A stretch of 64,000 nt of DNA, from positions 62,001-126,000 of the forward strand of contig NZ_PDYY01000004.1 in NCBI RefSeq assembly GCF_002743255.1. Reading direction: 5' to 3'. Both the position numbers and the translations under genes were made by a program. The notes beneath the pieces were generated by a model. It did no database searches. It was not told where the DNA came from and worked only from the letters and a program-made list of their open reading frames with translations. The stretch is from Sporosarcina sp. P2. GTDB taxonomy: Bacteria; Bacillota; Bacilli; Bacillales_A; Planococcaceae. Below, piece after piece: positions 17,352 through 29,137 of the stretch. The stretch's first letter is position 1. Every line of letters starts with the position of its first letter.

Positions 17352-18359
17352 ATGACAGTGAAAATAGCGATTAACGGATTTGGACGAATTGGCCGATTGG
17401 TGCTTCGAGAAGCATTTGCAACTAAGGATATGGAAGTAGTGGCAATCAATGATTTGACGGACGCAGCCATGTTGGCTCATTTATTGAAATATGATTCAGT
17501 ACACGGTATTTTCGATGCAGACGTGCAATCAGATGAATCTTCCATTCGTGTAAATGACAAAAAGATTAGTGTGTTTGCAGAAAAAGATCCTGCAAATCTA
17601 CCTTGGAAAGACCTTGGGATAGATATCGTTATCGATTGTACAGGTGTTTTCCGTTCAAAAGAAGGTTTGCAAAAACACTTGGATGCAGGCGCGAAGAAAG
17701 TCATCTTGTCGGCTCCAGCGCAAGGTGAAATGACTACACTTGTGATGGGTGTTAATGAAGGAACGTATGATGCGGCGAATGACAACATCGTATCGAACGC
17801 GTCTTGTACGACGAACTGTTTAGCGCCTATTGTGAAAGTGTTGAACGATTCATTCGGTATTAAGCGCGGTATGATGACGACCATTCACTCGTATACGAAC
17901 GACCAGAAAATTCTTGATCTTCCACACTCCGACTACCGACGTGCGCGTGCGGCTGGTGTGTCGATGATTCCGACTTCAACGGGTGCAGCTTCCGCTGTAA
18001 CGAAAGTTATTCCTGAATTGAAAGGAAAACTAGATGGAATGGCAGTGCGTGTGCCGACTCCGAATGTTTCACTTGTTGACTTTGTGACAGAACTAGAAAA
18101 AGAAGTAACAGTAGAAGATGTGAATAGTGCATTGAAGAAAGCGTCCGAAGGTGAATTACAAGGACTTCTATATTTCAGTGATTTGCCACTCGTATCTGTT
18201 GATTACAATGGAAACACTGCATCTTCCACAGTAGACGGTTTGTCTACAATGGTCATGGAAGGCAATATGGTGAAAGTCATTTCTTGGTACGATAATGAGT
18301 CCGGTTACTCCGCTCGTTGTATCGATTTAGCACGATATATGAACGAACAAGGTCTATAA
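17352..18359 (+). CDS. gapA: Glyceraldehyde-3-phosphate dehydrogenase, NAD-dependent
   Basis: Oxidises glyceraldehyde-3-phosphate to 1,3-bisphosphoglycerate in the cytosol. The 335-residue length is standard. NGFGRIGR is the NAD site, Asp in AINDLTD favours NAD over NADP, and SNASCTTNCLAP contains catalytic Cys152. SD ATGGAGGCG precedes the ATG. A hairpin terminator follows, so part of transcription may stop here and make gapA the most abundant message of the operon. Confidence 0.98.
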   Translation: MTVKIAINGFGRIGRLVLREAFATKDMEVVAINDLTDAAMLAHLLKYDSVHGIFDADVQSDESSIRVNDKKISVFAEKDPANLPWKDLGIDIVIDCTGVFRSKEGLQKHLDAGAKKVILSAPAQGEMTTLVMGVNEGTYDAANDNIVSNASCTTNCLAPIVKVLNDSFGIKRGMMTTIHSYTNDQKILDLPHSDYRRARAAGVSMIPTSTGAASAVTKVIPELKGKLDGMAVRVPTPNVSLVDFVTELEKEVTVEDVNSALKKASEGELQGLLYFSDLPLVSVDYNGNTASSTVDGLSTMVMEGNMVKVISWYDNESGYSARCIDLARYMNEQGL

Positions 18360-18436
18360 GTAGAGAAAACCATGAATTCTGTTATAAATCGTAGCCATTC
18401 CACAACTAACCGATTATAATGAATAAATATGGGTGA

Positions 18437-18465
18437 GAGGAACGGAGAACCCCGTTCCTCTTTTT
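18437..18465 (+). terminator. Hairpin with T-run between gapA and pgk
   Basis: GAGGAACGG (18437-18445) pairs perfectly with CCGTTCCTC (18452-18460) and is followed by TTTTTG. Because no promoter is obvious before pgk, this is likely a partial (read-through) terminator or mRNA-stabilising stem inside the operon. Confidence 0.85.
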
Positions 18466-18492
18466 GTATTTAAGCCGAGGAGGACTTATTGA

Positions 18493-19680
18493 ATGAACAT
18501 GAAAAAGACAATCAGGGATATTACATTGGACGGTCAGCGCGTATTTTGTCGCGTAGATTTCAACGTACCGATGGAAGATGGAAAGGTAACGGATGATACG
18601 CGCATTCGAGCGGCACTACCAACAATTGAATACATGACAAACGCGGGGGCAAAAGTTATTTTAGCTAGCCACCTAGGACGGCCTAAAGGTGAAGTGCAAG
18701 AAGATATGCGTTTGACACCTGCTGGCGATAAATTGTCTGAGCTTCTAGGTAAAACAGTGAAGAAACTCGATTCATCGATCGGTGAAGAAGTGGAGAAAGC
18801 GATTGCAGAAATGAAAGATGGCGACGTGATTTTGCTTGAAAACGTTCGCTTTAATCCAGGCGAAGAGAAGAATGATGCTGAACTATCCAAGCAATTTGCA
18901 AAACTTGCCGACGTCTTTGTGAATGACGCATTTGGAACAGCGCACCGCGCACATGCTTCTACCGCTGGAATTGCAGAATACATACCTGGCGTTCTTGGCT
19001 TCTTACTCGAGAAAGAATTAGACGTTCTCGGAAAAGCATTGTCTCATCCCGATCGTCCTTTCACAGCGATTATAGGTGGCGCGAAAGTAAAAGACAAAAT
19101 CGGCGTTATCGATAATTTGTTGGATAAAGTCGATAACTTGTTGATTGGTGGTGGATTGTCGTATACATTCACACGCGCACAAGGTCATGAAACTGGAGAT
19201 TCTCTTGTAGAAGAAGATAAAGTAGAGTTGGCGAAGTCTTTCATTGAAAAGGCGAAGCGAAAGGCAGTCACTCTATACTTGCCGACAGATGCAGTCGTAG
19301 CGAATACGTTTGCTGCGGATGCAGAAACTAAAACGGTTTCAGTCGATGCCATTACAGAAGGCTGGATGGGTCTTGATATCGGGCCGGAAACTGCAAAGCG
19401 CTATGAGCAAGTCATTAAAGACTCACGGTTCGTCATTTGGAACGGGCCGATGGGTGTGTTCGAAATGGAACCGTTCGCAAACGGAACGAAAACCGTGGCG
19501 GACGCAATGGCGGAAACGTCTGCGTATACGGTAATTGGTGGAGGCGACTCTGCGGCGGCTGTTGAGAAGTTTGAAGTAGCCGATCAAATGGATCACGTAT
19601 CCACTGGTGGCGGTGCTTCACTCGAATTCATGGAAGGCAAAGAGTTGCCAGGAGTAGCTGTATTACAGGATCGAGAATAA
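18493..19680 (+). CDS. pgk: Phosphoglycerate kinase
   Basis: Transfers phosphate from 1,3-bisphosphoglycerate to ADP. The 395-residue monomer shows [19 protein letters not shown] (substrate arginine/aspartate), SHLGRPKG, and the nucleotide-domain motifs [12 protein letters not shown] and [23 protein letters not shown] lies upstream; MNMKKT offers a second ATG two codons later. Twelve bp before tpiA. Confidence 0.98.
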   Translation: MNMKKTIRDITLDGQRVFCRVDFNVPMEDGKVTDDTRIRAALPTIEYMTNAGAKVILASHLGRPKGEVQEDMRLTPAGDKLSELLGKTVKKLDSSIGEEVEKAIAEMKDGDVILLENVRFNPGEEKNDAELSKQFAKLADVFVNDAFGTAHRAHASTAGIAEYIPGVLGFLLEKELDVLGKALSHPDRPFTAIIGGAKVKDKIGVIDNLLDKVDNLLIGGGLSYTFTRAQGHETGDSLVEEDKVELAKSFIEKAKRKAVTLYLPTDAVVANTFAADAETKTVSVDAITEGWMGLDIGPETAKRYEQVIKDSRFVIWNGPMGVFEMEPFANGTKTVADAMAETSAYTVIGGGDSAAAVEKFEVADQMDHVSTGGGASLEFMEGKELPGVAVLQDRE

Positions 19681-19692
19681 GGAGGAATTCTT

Positions 19693-20457
19693 TTGCGAAA
19701 ACGAATCATTGCGGGCAACTGGAAAATGTTTAAATTATCTAGGGAAGCTGCAGAGTTTGCGGAACATATTAAAGAACAACTCACGGCGTCAGATCAAGTC
19801 GAAGCAGTCATTTGCCCACCGGCATTGTATCTGAACAATTTACTGCAACGTTTTGAAACGACTGCGATCAAAGTAGGCGCTCAAACGATGCATGATACAG
19901 ACGAAGGGGCATTCACTGGCGAAATTAGCCCGGCTATGCTTGAAGACTTAGGGGTACAGTATGTCATTCTTGGACATTCTGAACGTCGTCAATACTTCAA
20001 TGAAACAGACGATACAGTGAATCAAAAAGTACTCGCAGCGTTCAACCATCATTTGGTTCCGATCATCTGTGTAGGCGAAACATTGGATCAGCGCGAAGCA
20101 CTTGAAACGGTTTCAATCGTCTCTGCGCAAGTGGAAAAAGCGTTTTTCGGTGTCACAGCGGAACAAGCGAAACAGTCCGTCATTGCGTATGAACCTATCT
20201 GGGCGATCGGCACAGGCAAAACAGCAACAGCTGAAGATGCCAATGAAGTATGTGCAGCGATCCGTCATAAGATCGAAACACTCTACTCATCAGACGTGGC
20301 GAATGCAGTCCGCATTCAATATGGTGGTAGTGTAAAACCAGAAAATATTGCTGAATTGCTAAGCAAAGATCATATCGACGGTGCATTAGTAGGAGGAGCA
20401 AGTCTTGATCCGACCGCATTCGTTAAATTAGTGGAGGCTGGGACTCATGGCGAATAA
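19693..20457 (+). CDS. tpiA: Triosephosphate isomerase
   Basis: Interconverts dihydroxyacetone phosphate and glyceraldehyde-3-phosphate. The 254-residue TIM barrel has AGNWKMFK (active-site Asn/Lys), [10 protein letters not shown] (His95-type) and catalytic Glu in [14 protein letters not shown], followed by the mobile loop. The start is TTG behind AAGGAGGAATTC. Its end overlaps gpmI by 11 bp, so expression is coupled. Confidence 0.98.
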   Translation: MRKRIIAGNWKMFKLSREAAEFAEHIKEQLTASDQVEAVICPPALYLNNLLQRFETTAIKVGAQTMHDTDEGAFTGEISPAMLEDLGVQYVILGHSERRQYFNETDDTVNQKVLAAFNHHLVPIICVGETLDQREALETVSIVSAQVEKAFFGVTAEQAKQSVIAYEPIWAIGTGKTATAEDANEVCAAIRHKIETLYSSDVANAVRIQYGGSVKPENIAELLSKDHIDGALVGGASLDPTAFVKLVEAGTHGE

Positions 20458-21973
20458 ACCGGTCGCGTTAATTATCTTGGACGGTTTCGGCTTACGAGAT
20501 GAAACGTACGGCAATGCGGTAGCGCACGCCAACATTCCAAACTTTGACTTGCTGTGGGAGAACTACCCACACGCAACATTGACGGCATGTGGAGAAGCAG
20601 TAGGGTTACCAGAAGGACAAATGGGGAACTCTGAAGTGGGGCACTTGAACATTGGTGCTGGACGTATCGTCTATCAAAGCTTGACGCGTATCAATAAGTC
20701 GATTCGTGAAGGCGAATTCTTTGCCAACGCGGCATTGCTTGAAACGATGGAGCATGTCAAAATGAAAGGCTCTGCGCTTCACGTAATGGGCCTATTGTCT
20801 GACGGTGGCGTTCATAGTCATTATGAGCATTTATTCGCTTTATTGAAGATGGCGAAAGAACACGGTGTAGAGCGTGTCTACTTGCATGCATTCCTCGATG
20901 GCCGTGACGTAGGACCAACGACGGCTCTTCCGTATATTAAACGTACGGAAGACGTGATGGAAGAAGTCGGTGTCGGTCAGATTGCGACTGTGTCCGGCAG
21001 ATATTTTGCGATGGACCGCGACAAGCGATGGGAACGGGTGCAGAAAACGTATGACGCTATGGTGTATGGAATCGGACCACATTGTGATTCAGCAGAAGAA
21101 GGAATCCGAGCTTCTTATGCCGAAGAAATACATGATGAGTTTGTCGAGCCGTTTGTCATTCAACAAGACGGCAAACCGGTGGCGACGATTGACAATGGAG
21201 ATGCGGTGATCTTCTTCAATTTCCGTCCAGACCGTGCGATTCAATTGTCACGTGCTCTCACGCAACCTGACTTTGATGGCTTTGATCGAGGCGTGAAAAA
21301 ATTTACGGACTTACATTTTGTTGGCTTTACGCATTATAATGATGATGTAGTAGCGGACATTGTATTCCATAATGTCAATTTAACCAAAACAATCGGTGAA
21401 GTGCTTGAAGACCAAGGCAAGCGTCAGTTGCGGATTGCGGAAACGGAAAAGTATCCACATGTGACGTTCTTTATGAGTGGCGGACGCGAAGAGAAGTTTG
21501 AAGGAGAAACTCGAATTCTAATCAATTCGCCGAAAGTCGCGACGTATGATTTGAAACCGGAAATGAGCGCATACGAAGTGACGGATGCGTTAGTTGCCGA
21601 AATCGAAGCGGAACGACAAGATGCTATTATCCTAAACTTTGCGAATCCGGATATGGTCGGCCATAGCGGAATGCTAGAGCCCACTGTAAAAGCGATTGAA
21701 ACGGTCGATACTTGTTTAGGCCGAATCATTGACGCTTTATCGGCAAAAGGCGGATCTGCTATCATCACAGCGGATCACGGCAATGCGGATGAAGTAACGA
21801 CAATCGGTGGACAACCTATGACAGCGCACACGACAAATCCTGTACCTGTCATTGTCACGAATCCAGATGTCGTACTGCGCACAGACGGTATTCTTGCAGA
21901 CTTGGCACCGACGCTATTGAAAATGTTAGGAATTCCACAACCGGTTGAAATGACCGGAAAACCATTATTCTAA
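20447..21973 (+). CDS. gpmI: 2,3-bisphosphoglycerate-independent phosphoglycerate mutase
   Basis: Converts 3-phosphoglycerate to 2-phosphoglycerate with Mn2+. The 508-residue protein belongs to the alkaline-phosphatase fold: [10 protein letters not shown] near the N-terminus, phospho-Ser62 in [14 protein letters not shown], the domain-2 motif DGRDVGP, and metal residues in [10 protein letters not shown]. The Mn requirement makes the nearby MntR-controlled importer physiologically relevant. Overlaps tpiA and is 12 bp before eno. Confidence 0.98.
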   Translation: MANKPVALIILDGFGLRDETYGNAVAHANIPNFDLLWENYPHATLTACGEAVGLPEGQMGNSEVGHLNIGAGRIVYQSLTRINKSIREGEFFANAALLETMEHVKMKGSALHVMGLLSDGGVHSHYEHLFALLKMAKEHGVERVYLHAFLDGRDVGPTTALPYIKRTEDVMEEVGVGQIATVSGRYFAMDRDKRWERVQKTYDAMVYGIGPHCDSAEEGIRASYAEEIHDEFVEPFVIQQDGKPVATIDNGDAVIFFNFRPDRAIQLSRALTQPDFDGFDRGVKKFTDLHFVGFTHYNDDVVADIVFHNVNLTKTIGEVLEDQGKRQLRIAETEKYPHVTFFMSGGREEKFEGETRILINSPKVATYDLKPEMSAYEVTDALVAEIEAERQDAIILNFANPDMVGHSGMLEPTVKAIETVDTCLGRIIDALSAKGGSAIITADHGNADEVTTIGGQPMTAHTTNPVPVIVTNPDVVLRTDGILADLAPTLLKMLGIPQPVEMTGKPLF

Positions 21974-23281
<1,308 letters not shown>

Positions 23282-23324
23282 TTGTAACTAGTACCAGTCA
23301 ATCGGCGCAATTCGTAACAAAAGG

Positions 23325-23353
23325 TTGTGCCGAGGGACTTGCTTTGGTAGAAT
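23325..23353 (+). promoter_or_regulatory. secG promoter (sigma-A type)
   Basis: TTGTGC (23325-23330), 17-bp spacer, TAGAAT (23348-23353), 40 bp before the secG ATG. Confidence 0.65.
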
Positions 23354-23392
23354 AGAAATGTTGTAACTTGCTATTTTTGGAGGTGGAAAAAC

Positions 23393-23620
23393 ATGCATGC
23401 AGTTTTCACAGCATCGCTGATAGTCGTAGCTATAGCATTAATAGTAGTCGTTTTATTGCAATCCGGTAAGAGTGCGGGACTGTCAGGGGCCATCTCCGGA
23501 GGCGCAGAGCAACTTTTCGGAAAACAAAAAGCACGTGGATTAGATCTCGTTCTACAAAGAGCGACAATCGTCTTATCCGTCTTATTTTTTGTCCTAACCA
23601 TTGCGATCATGAAAATATAA
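23393..23620 (+). CDS. secG: Preprotein translocase subunit SecG
   Basis: A 75-residue protein with two membrane segments (about 3-22 and 53-73) joined by the conserved loop [29 protein letters not shown]. Part of the SecYEG channel, where it aids SecA-driven export. SD TTGGAGGTG precedes the ATG. It is followed by a strong terminator and then by est-rnr-smpB-ssrA, the usual Bacillus order. Confidence 0.97.
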   Translation: MHAVFTASLIVVAIALIVVVLLQSGKSAGLSGAISGGAEQLFGKQKARGLDLVLQRATIVLSVLFFVLTIAIMKI

Positions 23621-23625
23621 AATGC

Positions 23626-23662
23626 AAGCGCCTGACCATGTTTGAACGGTCAGGCGCTTTTC
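23626..23662 (+). terminator. Terminator after secG
   Basis: A 12-bp perfect inverted repeat (23626-23637 with 23648-23659; core GCGCCTGACC) followed by a short T-run, directly behind the secG stop. Confidence 0.88.
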
Positions 23663-23681
23663 GTAGAAAGGAACGAAAAAC

Positions 23682-24428
23682 ATGCGAATTGCCCAACCGA
23701 AACCATTTTTCTTTCAACATGGAAAACGTGCGGTATTACTGTTGCATGGGTTTACAGGAACATCCGCGGACGTGCGGATGCTCGGCCGCTTCCTTGAAAA
23801 ACATAATTATACTTCATTGGCACCGCATTACCGCGGTCATGGCGTGCCGCCTGAAGAATTGATCCAGACGAATCCTGATCAGTGGTGGGAAGATGTAGTC
23901 GATGCATATAATCAGCTAAAAGAGGCAGGATATGATGAGATTGCTGTGGCGGGACTATCACTCGGTGGTGTATTTTCATTGAGACTCGCAGCGCAATTTC
24001 CGCTAAAAGGCATCGTGACGATGTGTGCACCGATGACGATGAAGACGACTGACTTGATGTGGTCAGGCGTGCTGAAATATGCACGAGATTACAAAAAATT
24101 CGCAGGTCAATCAGACGAGCAAATCAAATTAGAAATGGACGATTTGAAAACGAAGTCGATGCCGGGCCTTGACGGTTTACAATCCATGGTCCAAGACGTG
24201 CGCGATCAAGTCGACTGCATCTATACACCATTACTCGTGGTTCAATCGCGTCACGACGATGTAATTGATCCGAACTCTGCACAAATTATTTACGACGAAG
24301 CACAATCCACAGAAAAAGAACTACAATGGTACGAAGAATCAGGACATGTCATTACACTAGGTCCCGAAAAAGCACAACTTCACGAAAACGTACTACATTT
24401 TTTAGAATCCCTTGATTGGCAAGAGTGA
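23682..24428 (+). CDS. est: Carboxylesterase (Est30/YvaK type)
   Basis: A 248-residue alpha/beta hydrolase hydrolysing short-chain esters. [17 protein letters not shown] carries the oxyanion loop, Ser93 in [11 protein letters not shown] is the nucleophile, Asp lies in SRHDDVIDP and His in ESGHVITL. Length and order match the thermostable Est30 of Geobacillus and B. subtilis YvaK, which also sits between secG and rnr. SD AAAGGAACG is modest. Physiological substrate unknown. Confidence 0.93.
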   Translation: MRIAQPKPFFFQHGKRAVLLLHGFTGTSADVRMLGRFLEKHNYTSLAPHYRGHGVPPEELIQTNPDQWWEDVVDAYNQLKEAGYDEIAVAGLSLGGVFSLRLAAQFPLKGIVTMCAPMTMKTTDLMWSGVLKYARDYKKFAGQSDEQIKLEMDDLKTKSMPGLDGLQSMVQDVRDQVDCIYTPLLVVQSRHDDVIDPNSAQIIYDEAQSTEKELQWYEESGHVITLGPEKAQLHENVLHFLESLDWQE

Positions 24429-24474
24429 AATTAGGGGAAGATATAACTAAAGGAAAAAAGGAGGAGATGATTGT

Positions 24475-26847
24475 TTGGAACCAAATATAAAAGAGTTACA
24501 AGAACGGGTTTTGTCTTTATTAAAAGAGAAATCCTATATGCCGTCCACTGTCCACGAGATTTCAGAAGCACTCAACTTAGAACAGGCGGACGACTTTAAA
24601 GATCTAGTGAAAATGCTCGTACAATTAGAACAGAACGGAAAAATCGTACGTTCACGCAATAACCGCTACGGCTTACCTGAACAAATGAATCTTCTTCGCG
24701 GAAAATTCATCGGTCATGCAAAAGGCTTCGGCTTTGTCGTACCAGAAGAAGTGGAGGGCGATGATGTCTTCATCCCACCTCATGAAGTAAACGGCGCGAT
24801 GAATGGCGATATCGTCTTCGTACGCGTATCCGACAGCTCATTCGGAGATCGTCGCGAAGGCGTCATCACGAAAGTCGTCGAGCGTAAAACTACGCAAGTT
24901 GTCGGAACGTATCAAGCACATGAAGGATATGGTTTCGTCTTGCCGGATGACAAGAAATTGCCGATGGATTTGTATATTGAAACAGGTCATTCATTGGAAG
25001 CGGTAGACGGTCAAAAAGTGATCGCAGAAATCACCAACTGGCCGAGCGATGAAAACAATGCAACGGGCATGATCACACAGATTCTCGGGCATAAAAATGA
25101 CCCAGGTGTAGACATCCTATCGATCATTCATAAGCACGGCATAGCGATCGAATTCCCTGAAGACGTAATGGAACACGCGAAAAGTGTACCGACGACAGTT
25201 CAGCCGGAAGACTTCGAAGGCCGTAGAGATTTACGTAAAGAATTGACGATGACTATTGACGGTGCCGATGCAAAAGACTTGGATGATGCGATTTCAGTCT
25301 TCAAAGAAGACAACGGATCCTATCGTCTATTTGTGCATATCTCAGACGTTAGCTACTATGTCACGGAGAACTCTCCAATGGACGTAGAAGCAGCAGACCG
25401 TGGCACGAGTGTCTATCTTACGGACCGCGTCATTCCGATGTTACCGCATCGTTTGTCTAACGGTATTTGTTCCATCAATCCAGGAGAAGACCGCTTGACA
25501 CTGACATGCGAAATGAAAGTCGATGCCAATGGTAAAGTCATTGACCATGATATTTATCCAAGTGTCATCAACTCGAGTTATCGTATGACATATGATGATG
25601 TTTACCAAATAATCGATCATCAAGATGAAGAACTATCGAAGAAATACGAAGAAATCGTACCGATGCTAAACGATATGGCGAAACTGGCTAGTAATTTCCG
25701 TCAAAAGCGTAAAAACCGTGGCGCCATCGATTTCGATTTCAAAGAATCCAAAATTCTCGTAGATGAAGATGGCTGGCCGACAGACGTGATCATTATTGAG
25801 CGTACAGTTTCTGAACGTTTGATCGAAGAGTTCATGTTAGCTGCCAATGAAACCGTTGCAGAGCACTTAGATCGGATGAAAGTACCTTTCTTATACCGAA
25901 TCCACGAAGATCCAAAAGAAGAGAAATTACAACGCTTCTTCGAGTTTCTTACGACATTCGGAATCGTCGTCAAAGGAACGGGTAAACAAGTAGATTCAGG
26001 CGCATTGCAAGAAATTGTGGAATCCATTGAAGGACTGCCAGAAGAATCTCTAATCTCGACGATGCTATTGCGTTCGATGCAACAAGCGAAGTACTTCCAA
26101 GACAGTATCGGTCACTTCGGTTTGGCGACGGAGTTCTACACGCACTTTACCGCACCGATCAGAAGATATCCGGACTTAATCGTTCACCGTCTCATTCGCA
26201 CGTATTTATTCAATAAAGACGTCTCGGCACAAACGGTTGCCCATTGGTCTGCTGAACTACCTGAAATCGCTCGGCACACGTCTGAACGTGAACGTCGTGC
26301 AGTAGATGCAGAGCGTGATACGGACGCACTGAAGAAAGCACAGTTTATGGTCGATAAAGTTGGGGAAGAGTTTGAAGGCGTCATTTCGTCTGTTACGAAC
26401 TTCGGCATCTTTGTGGAGCTTGCGAATACGATCGAAGGACTTGTGCATGTCAAGAACATGAACGACGACTATTATCGTTTCGATGATCGTCAAATGATGA
26501 TGATCGGGGAACGTACAGCGAAACAATACCGTATCGGGGACGAAGTAAAAGTGCGTGTGACATCTGTTAAGCCAGAAGAGCAAGCAGTGGACTTCGAAAT
26601 CGTTGGAATGAAAGAAAACTTCAGAGGCTCTCGTAAAGAGACACCAAAAGTCATCCAAGCTGGCAGAGGCAAGAGCCGTGGCCAAGGTGCAGGTAGAGGA
26701 AGAAGTCAAGGTACTAGTACTAAACCGAGTGCGGGTGGCGGAGCGAAAAGTTCCAGCGACAAGCGCAATAAAAAGTACGAAAAGCCAAAGAAGAAGTTTT
26801 ATGAAGGTATGCCAAAGAAATCTAAGAAACGTCCAAAGAAAAAATAA
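24475..26847 (+). CDS. rnr: Ribonuclease R
   Basis: A 790-residue 3'-5' exoribonuclease that degrades structured RNA and acts with tmRNA on non-stop messages. In order: N-terminal winged helix (about 1-70), two cold-shock OB folds (about 70-220), RNB catalytic domain (about 255-590, with acidic residues in TIDGADAKDLDDAIS), S1 domain (about 645-725, GEEFEGVISSVTNFGIFVEL), and a Lys/Arg/Gly-rich tail. The start is TTG behind AAGGAGGAG. It is directly followed by smpB, consistent with a shared role. Confidence 0.97.
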   Translation: MEPNIKELQERVLSLLKEKSYMPSTVHEISEALNLEQADDFKDLVKMLVQLEQNGKIVRSRNNRYGLPEQMNLLRGKFIGHAKGFGFVVPEEVEGDDVFIPPHEVNGAMNGDIVFVRVSDSSFGDRREGVITKVVERKTTQVVGTYQAHEGYGFVLPDDKKLPMDLYIETGHSLEAVDGQKVIAEITNWPSDENNATGMITQILGHKNDPGVDILSIIHKHGIAIEFPEDVMEHAKSVPTTVQPEDFEGRRDLRKELTMTIDGADAKDLDDAISVFKEDNGSYRLFVHISDVSYYVTENSPMDVEAADRGTSVYLTDRVIPMLPHRLSNGICSINPGEDRLTLTCEMKVDANGKVIDHDIYPSVINSSYRMTYDDVYQIIDHQDEELSKKYEEIVPMLNDMAKLASNFRQKRKNRGAIDFDFKESKILVDEDGWPTDVIIIERTVSERLIEEFMLAANETVAEHLDRMKVPFLYRIHEDPKEEKLQRFFEFLTTFGIVVKGTGKQVDSGALQEIVESIEGLPEESLISTMLLRSMQQAKYFQDSIGHFGLATEFYTHFTAPIRRYPDLIVHRLIRTYLFNKDVSAQTVAHWSAELPEIARHTSERERRAVDAERDTDALKKAQFMVDKVGEEFEGVISSVTNFGIFVELANTIEGLVHVKNMNDDYYRFDDRQMMMIGERTAKQYRIGDEVKVRVTSVKPEEQAVDFEIVGMKENFRGSRKETPKVIQAGRGKSRGQGAGRGRSQGTSTKPSAGGGAKSSSDKRNKKYEKPKKKFYEGMPKKSKKRPKKK

Positions 26848-26889
26848 GACTGGAGCATGTCTCCGGTCTTCTGTCAGGGAGGAATTTGC

Positions 26890-27357
26890 ATGGCCAAAGG
26901 AACTGGAAAAGTACTCGCCGTCAATAAAAAGGCGAACTTTGATTACGCAATTGAAGAAACGATTGAAGCAGGAATCGTACTAAAAGGAACGGAAATTAAA
27001 TCAATCCGCAAAGGGAAAGTCCAGTTGCGCGATGCGTTTATATTAATCCGTAACAATGAAGCATGGCTGTCGAATATGCATATCAGCCCCTATGAACAAG
27101 GGAATATCCATAACCATGATCCGGTTCGCGTGCGAAAATTACTGTTGCATAAAAAACAGATTGCTTCACTCGCAGGCACGATGAAAGAACAAGGTTATTC
27201 GATCATCCCGTTGAAAATGTATATTAAAAACGGCTTTGCCAAAGTATTGATTGGCGTAGGTAAAGGGAAGAAACTCTATGATAAGCGCCAAGACTTGAAA
27301 GAAAAAGAGCATAAGCGCGATATGCAACGAGCTTTCAAAGCCAATCAACAAGATTGA
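26890..27357 (+). CDS. smpB: tmRNA-binding protein SmpB
   Basis: Binds tmRNA and brings it to stalled ribosomes. From the chosen ATG it is 155 residues; [19 protein letters not shown] and [18 protein letters not shown] are typical, and the C-terminal tail [19 protein letters not shown] is the helix that enters the mRNA channel. I choose 26890 because AGGGAGGAA lies 6 bp before it; an ATG at 26857 would add 11 residues absent from the family. Its stop is inside the ssrA promoter. Confidence 0.97.
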   Translation: MAKGTGKVLAVNKKANFDYAIEETIEAGIVLKGTEIKSIRKGKVQLRDAFILIRNNEAWLSNMHISPYEQGNIHNHDPVRVRKLLLHKKQIASLAGTMKEQGYSIIPLKMYIKNGFAKVLIGVGKGKKLYDKRQDLKEKEHKRDMQRAFKANQQD

Positions 27358-27382
27358 TAATCCTGCCGATTTATTGTATACT
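27354..27382 (+). promoter_or_regulatory. ssrA promoter (sigma-A type)
   Basis: TTGATA (27354-27359, overlapping the smpB stop), 17-bp spacer, TATACT (27377-27382). Close to consensus, as expected for a stable RNA gene. Confidence 0.85.
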
Positions 27383-27447
27383 AGATGAAGTATCAAGTAC
27401 GACCCGCCGTTTTAAGTGAAACGGGCCTGGGTTCCGGACTTTCCTTC

Positions 27448-27804
27448 GGGGACGTTACGGATTCGACAGGGGTGGTCTGGGCTTGAGCCGCGCGTCGGAG
27501 GGATCGTCTCCGTCAGAAACGACAGTTAATAATAACTGGCAAAACAAACAACAACCTAGCATTCGCAGCATAAGCTGTTGAATCTACCTTCCGTTTCCAT
27601 CGCTCATGTGGAGGCGTAAGGTTCACTTATAGTGAGCTACGATGACATCTGCATTCTGAGGCTGTCATAAGAGATTCCCGGAATAGCGCACAGGAAGCCC
27701 TGATTGATGGCATAATGCTTGCGCGAAACCAAATGATCAATCTACACGCGTAGACGCTGAAGTAGCAGAGCCTTTGGACGTGGGTTCGACTCCCACCGTC
27801 TCCA
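27448..27804 (+). ncRNA. ssrA: Transfer-messenger RNA (tmRNA)
   Basis: About 357 nt. The 5' end GGGGACGTTACGG and 3' end CCGTCTCCA form the acceptor stem with an encoded CCA; GGTTCGACTCC is the T-arm. The tag frame (27538-27573) begins GGC AAA ACA and encodes GKTNNNLAFAA before TAA, so with the charged alanine the tag is AGKTNNNLAFAA. It is shorter than in B. subtilis and ends in FAA rather than LAA. It follows smpB. Confidence 0.97.
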
Positions 27805-27821
27805 TATTAATGTATATGGGT

Positions 27822-27856
27822 AACCCACCAGTAATTTACTTGCTGGTGGGTTTTTT
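27822..27856 (+). terminator. Terminator after ssrA
   Basis: AACCCACCAG (27822-27831) pairs with CTGGTGGGTT (27843-27852) and is followed by TTTT. It lies 18 bp beyond the mature tmRNA end. Confidence 0.92.
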
Positions 27857-27938
27857 GGTGGAGATATTTTTGTAGGGACGGTTCTAGTTTGCGGTGGTGG
27901 AAAGGATTCGGGGGAAAGAGATAGGAGAAGAGAGGAGG

Positions 27939-28090
27939 ACCGCGCCAAAAAAGGGGTACATCGCCCTAAACTGGCTGGTGACCGCGCTAAAAGTGATCAT
28001 GACCGCGCGAATGTTATGTTGCACCGCGCCATTTGCTGTCACAATCGCGCTAAAGTGTAAGCGAACCGCGCTATAGTGCTGCTGTCCGCC
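27939..28090. repeat. 21-bp-period array, core ACCGCGC
   Basis: ACCGCGC-like cores start at 27939, 27960, 27981, 28002, 28023, 28044 and 28065, all exactly 21 bp apart; a degenerate eighth lies near 28086. The 14-bp spacers are unrelated to each other. The period is the same as in the array at 15418-15810, but the core differs. No credible gene overlaps it. Confidence 0.78.
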
Positions 28091-28207
28091 ATTACTTGCA
28101 ATAGGTTACTAGGTCTTCAAAAAAAATGAATGTAATCATGAATTAAGCCTGAGTTGTATACGGACCAAGTATCCTCATCAATATAGAGTAAAAGAATCAG
28201 TAAATAA

Positions 28208-28275
28208 GGTACCCAATCCCAACACAAATCAGAAATAATTCTGAACCAGACTAAGATTGTGTGAGGGCAAGATAC
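28208..28275. repeat. Family B hairpin repeat, degenerate copy (B1)
   Basis: Keeps GGTACC at the left, AGAAA-AATTCTGAA in the centre and GATTGTGTGAGG at the right, but the arms have decayed. It is the only family A or B copy I find outside the 36-60 kb region. Confidence 0.6.
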
Positions 28276-28285
28276 TTTTTTGACG

Positions 28286-29137
28286 TTAAACCTCTATCCC
28301 CGCAATCCCAAATCCTCCAGGACCAGAATGTGACGAAATCATAGCGCCAGCTTCAATCCACAGACTATTTTCGAATCCTTTTTCCAGTGCAATTTCATTG
28401 ACCCGTTCTTTAATAGTTTCACTAAGTCCGATAGAGTATATAAAATAAATTTGTTGTCTTTCAATGTCGTATTGCTGTAAATAATCAAGTAGTAAACTTT
28501 CAGCCACTTTGCTCATTTTCCCACGATACTTTTTAGTTGAAACAAGCTTTCCTTCCACTAATTCAATACATGGTTTAATTTTTAACAAAGCACCGCCAAG
28601 ATACGCCATATTGCTAACTCGTCCGCCAGCTCGTAAAAAGTCTAAGCTACCCGGAAGGAAGGCAAGTCTCGCTTTTGGAACCTTTTCTTCGATTTTTTCT
28701 AGCAAGTGGACAGGATCCATTTCGGGTTCTTCCTCCAGCAGAGCCACCGCATACATAATCACTGCTGTTAATCCGCCTGTAACGTTTAATGCGTCGATTA
28801 AATAAATATCCTCGAAATCTTCCGCAGCTGTTAACGCATTTTGATAGGAAACAGACGCCTTTGATGTATACCCTACATGAATGATTGTACTATCAGGAAA
28901 TTCCGTTCGAATTTTTTTGAAAAACTCTTGGTACTCATGAGTGTTCGTGGCCGCGGTGGACGGTGTTTTTTTGGTGCGGTCGTAAAAATCAAATATATCT
29001 TGTACAGGTAGATGACCGTCTAAATAGTCTTGACCGTCCATGATGACGTGCATGGGTACTACATGGATATTGTGTTTCTTTGCTAGGAAGTCCGGTAGAT
29101 CGGCACCGCTTTCGGTTGTTAGTATGATTTTTTTCAT
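28286..29137 (-). CDS. DegV family fatty-acid-binding protein
   Basis: A 283-residue DegV protein. TTESGADLPDFLAKKHNIHVVPMHV at the N-terminus, TPSTAATNTHEYQEFF in the lipid-binding loop and GFGIAGIEV at the C-terminus are family hallmarks. DegV/FakB proteins bind a fatty acid and present it to FakA kinase for phosphorylation. Which fatty acid is bound cannot be read. Monocistronic, with SD GGAGGCG upstream on the minus strand. Confidence 0.93.
   Translation of the reverse strand: MKKIILTTESGADLPDFLAKKHNIHVVPMHVIMDGQDYLDGHLPVQDIFDFYDRTKKTPSTAATNTHEYQEFFKKIRTEFPDSTIIHVGYTSKASVSYQNALTAAEDFEDIYLIDALNVTGGLTAVIMYAVALLEEEPEMDPVHLLEKIEEKVPKARLAFLPGSLDFLRAGGRVSNMAYLGGALLKIKPCIELVEGKLVSTKKYRGKMSKVAESLLLDYLQQYDIERQQIYFIYSIGLSETIKERVNEIALEKGFENSLWIEAGAMISSHSGPGGFGIAGIEV

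Noticed and set aside
26857-26889. Upstream ATG for smpB
   Set aside because: It would add 11 non-family residues and sits upstream of the strong SD AGGGAGGAA that serves 26890.
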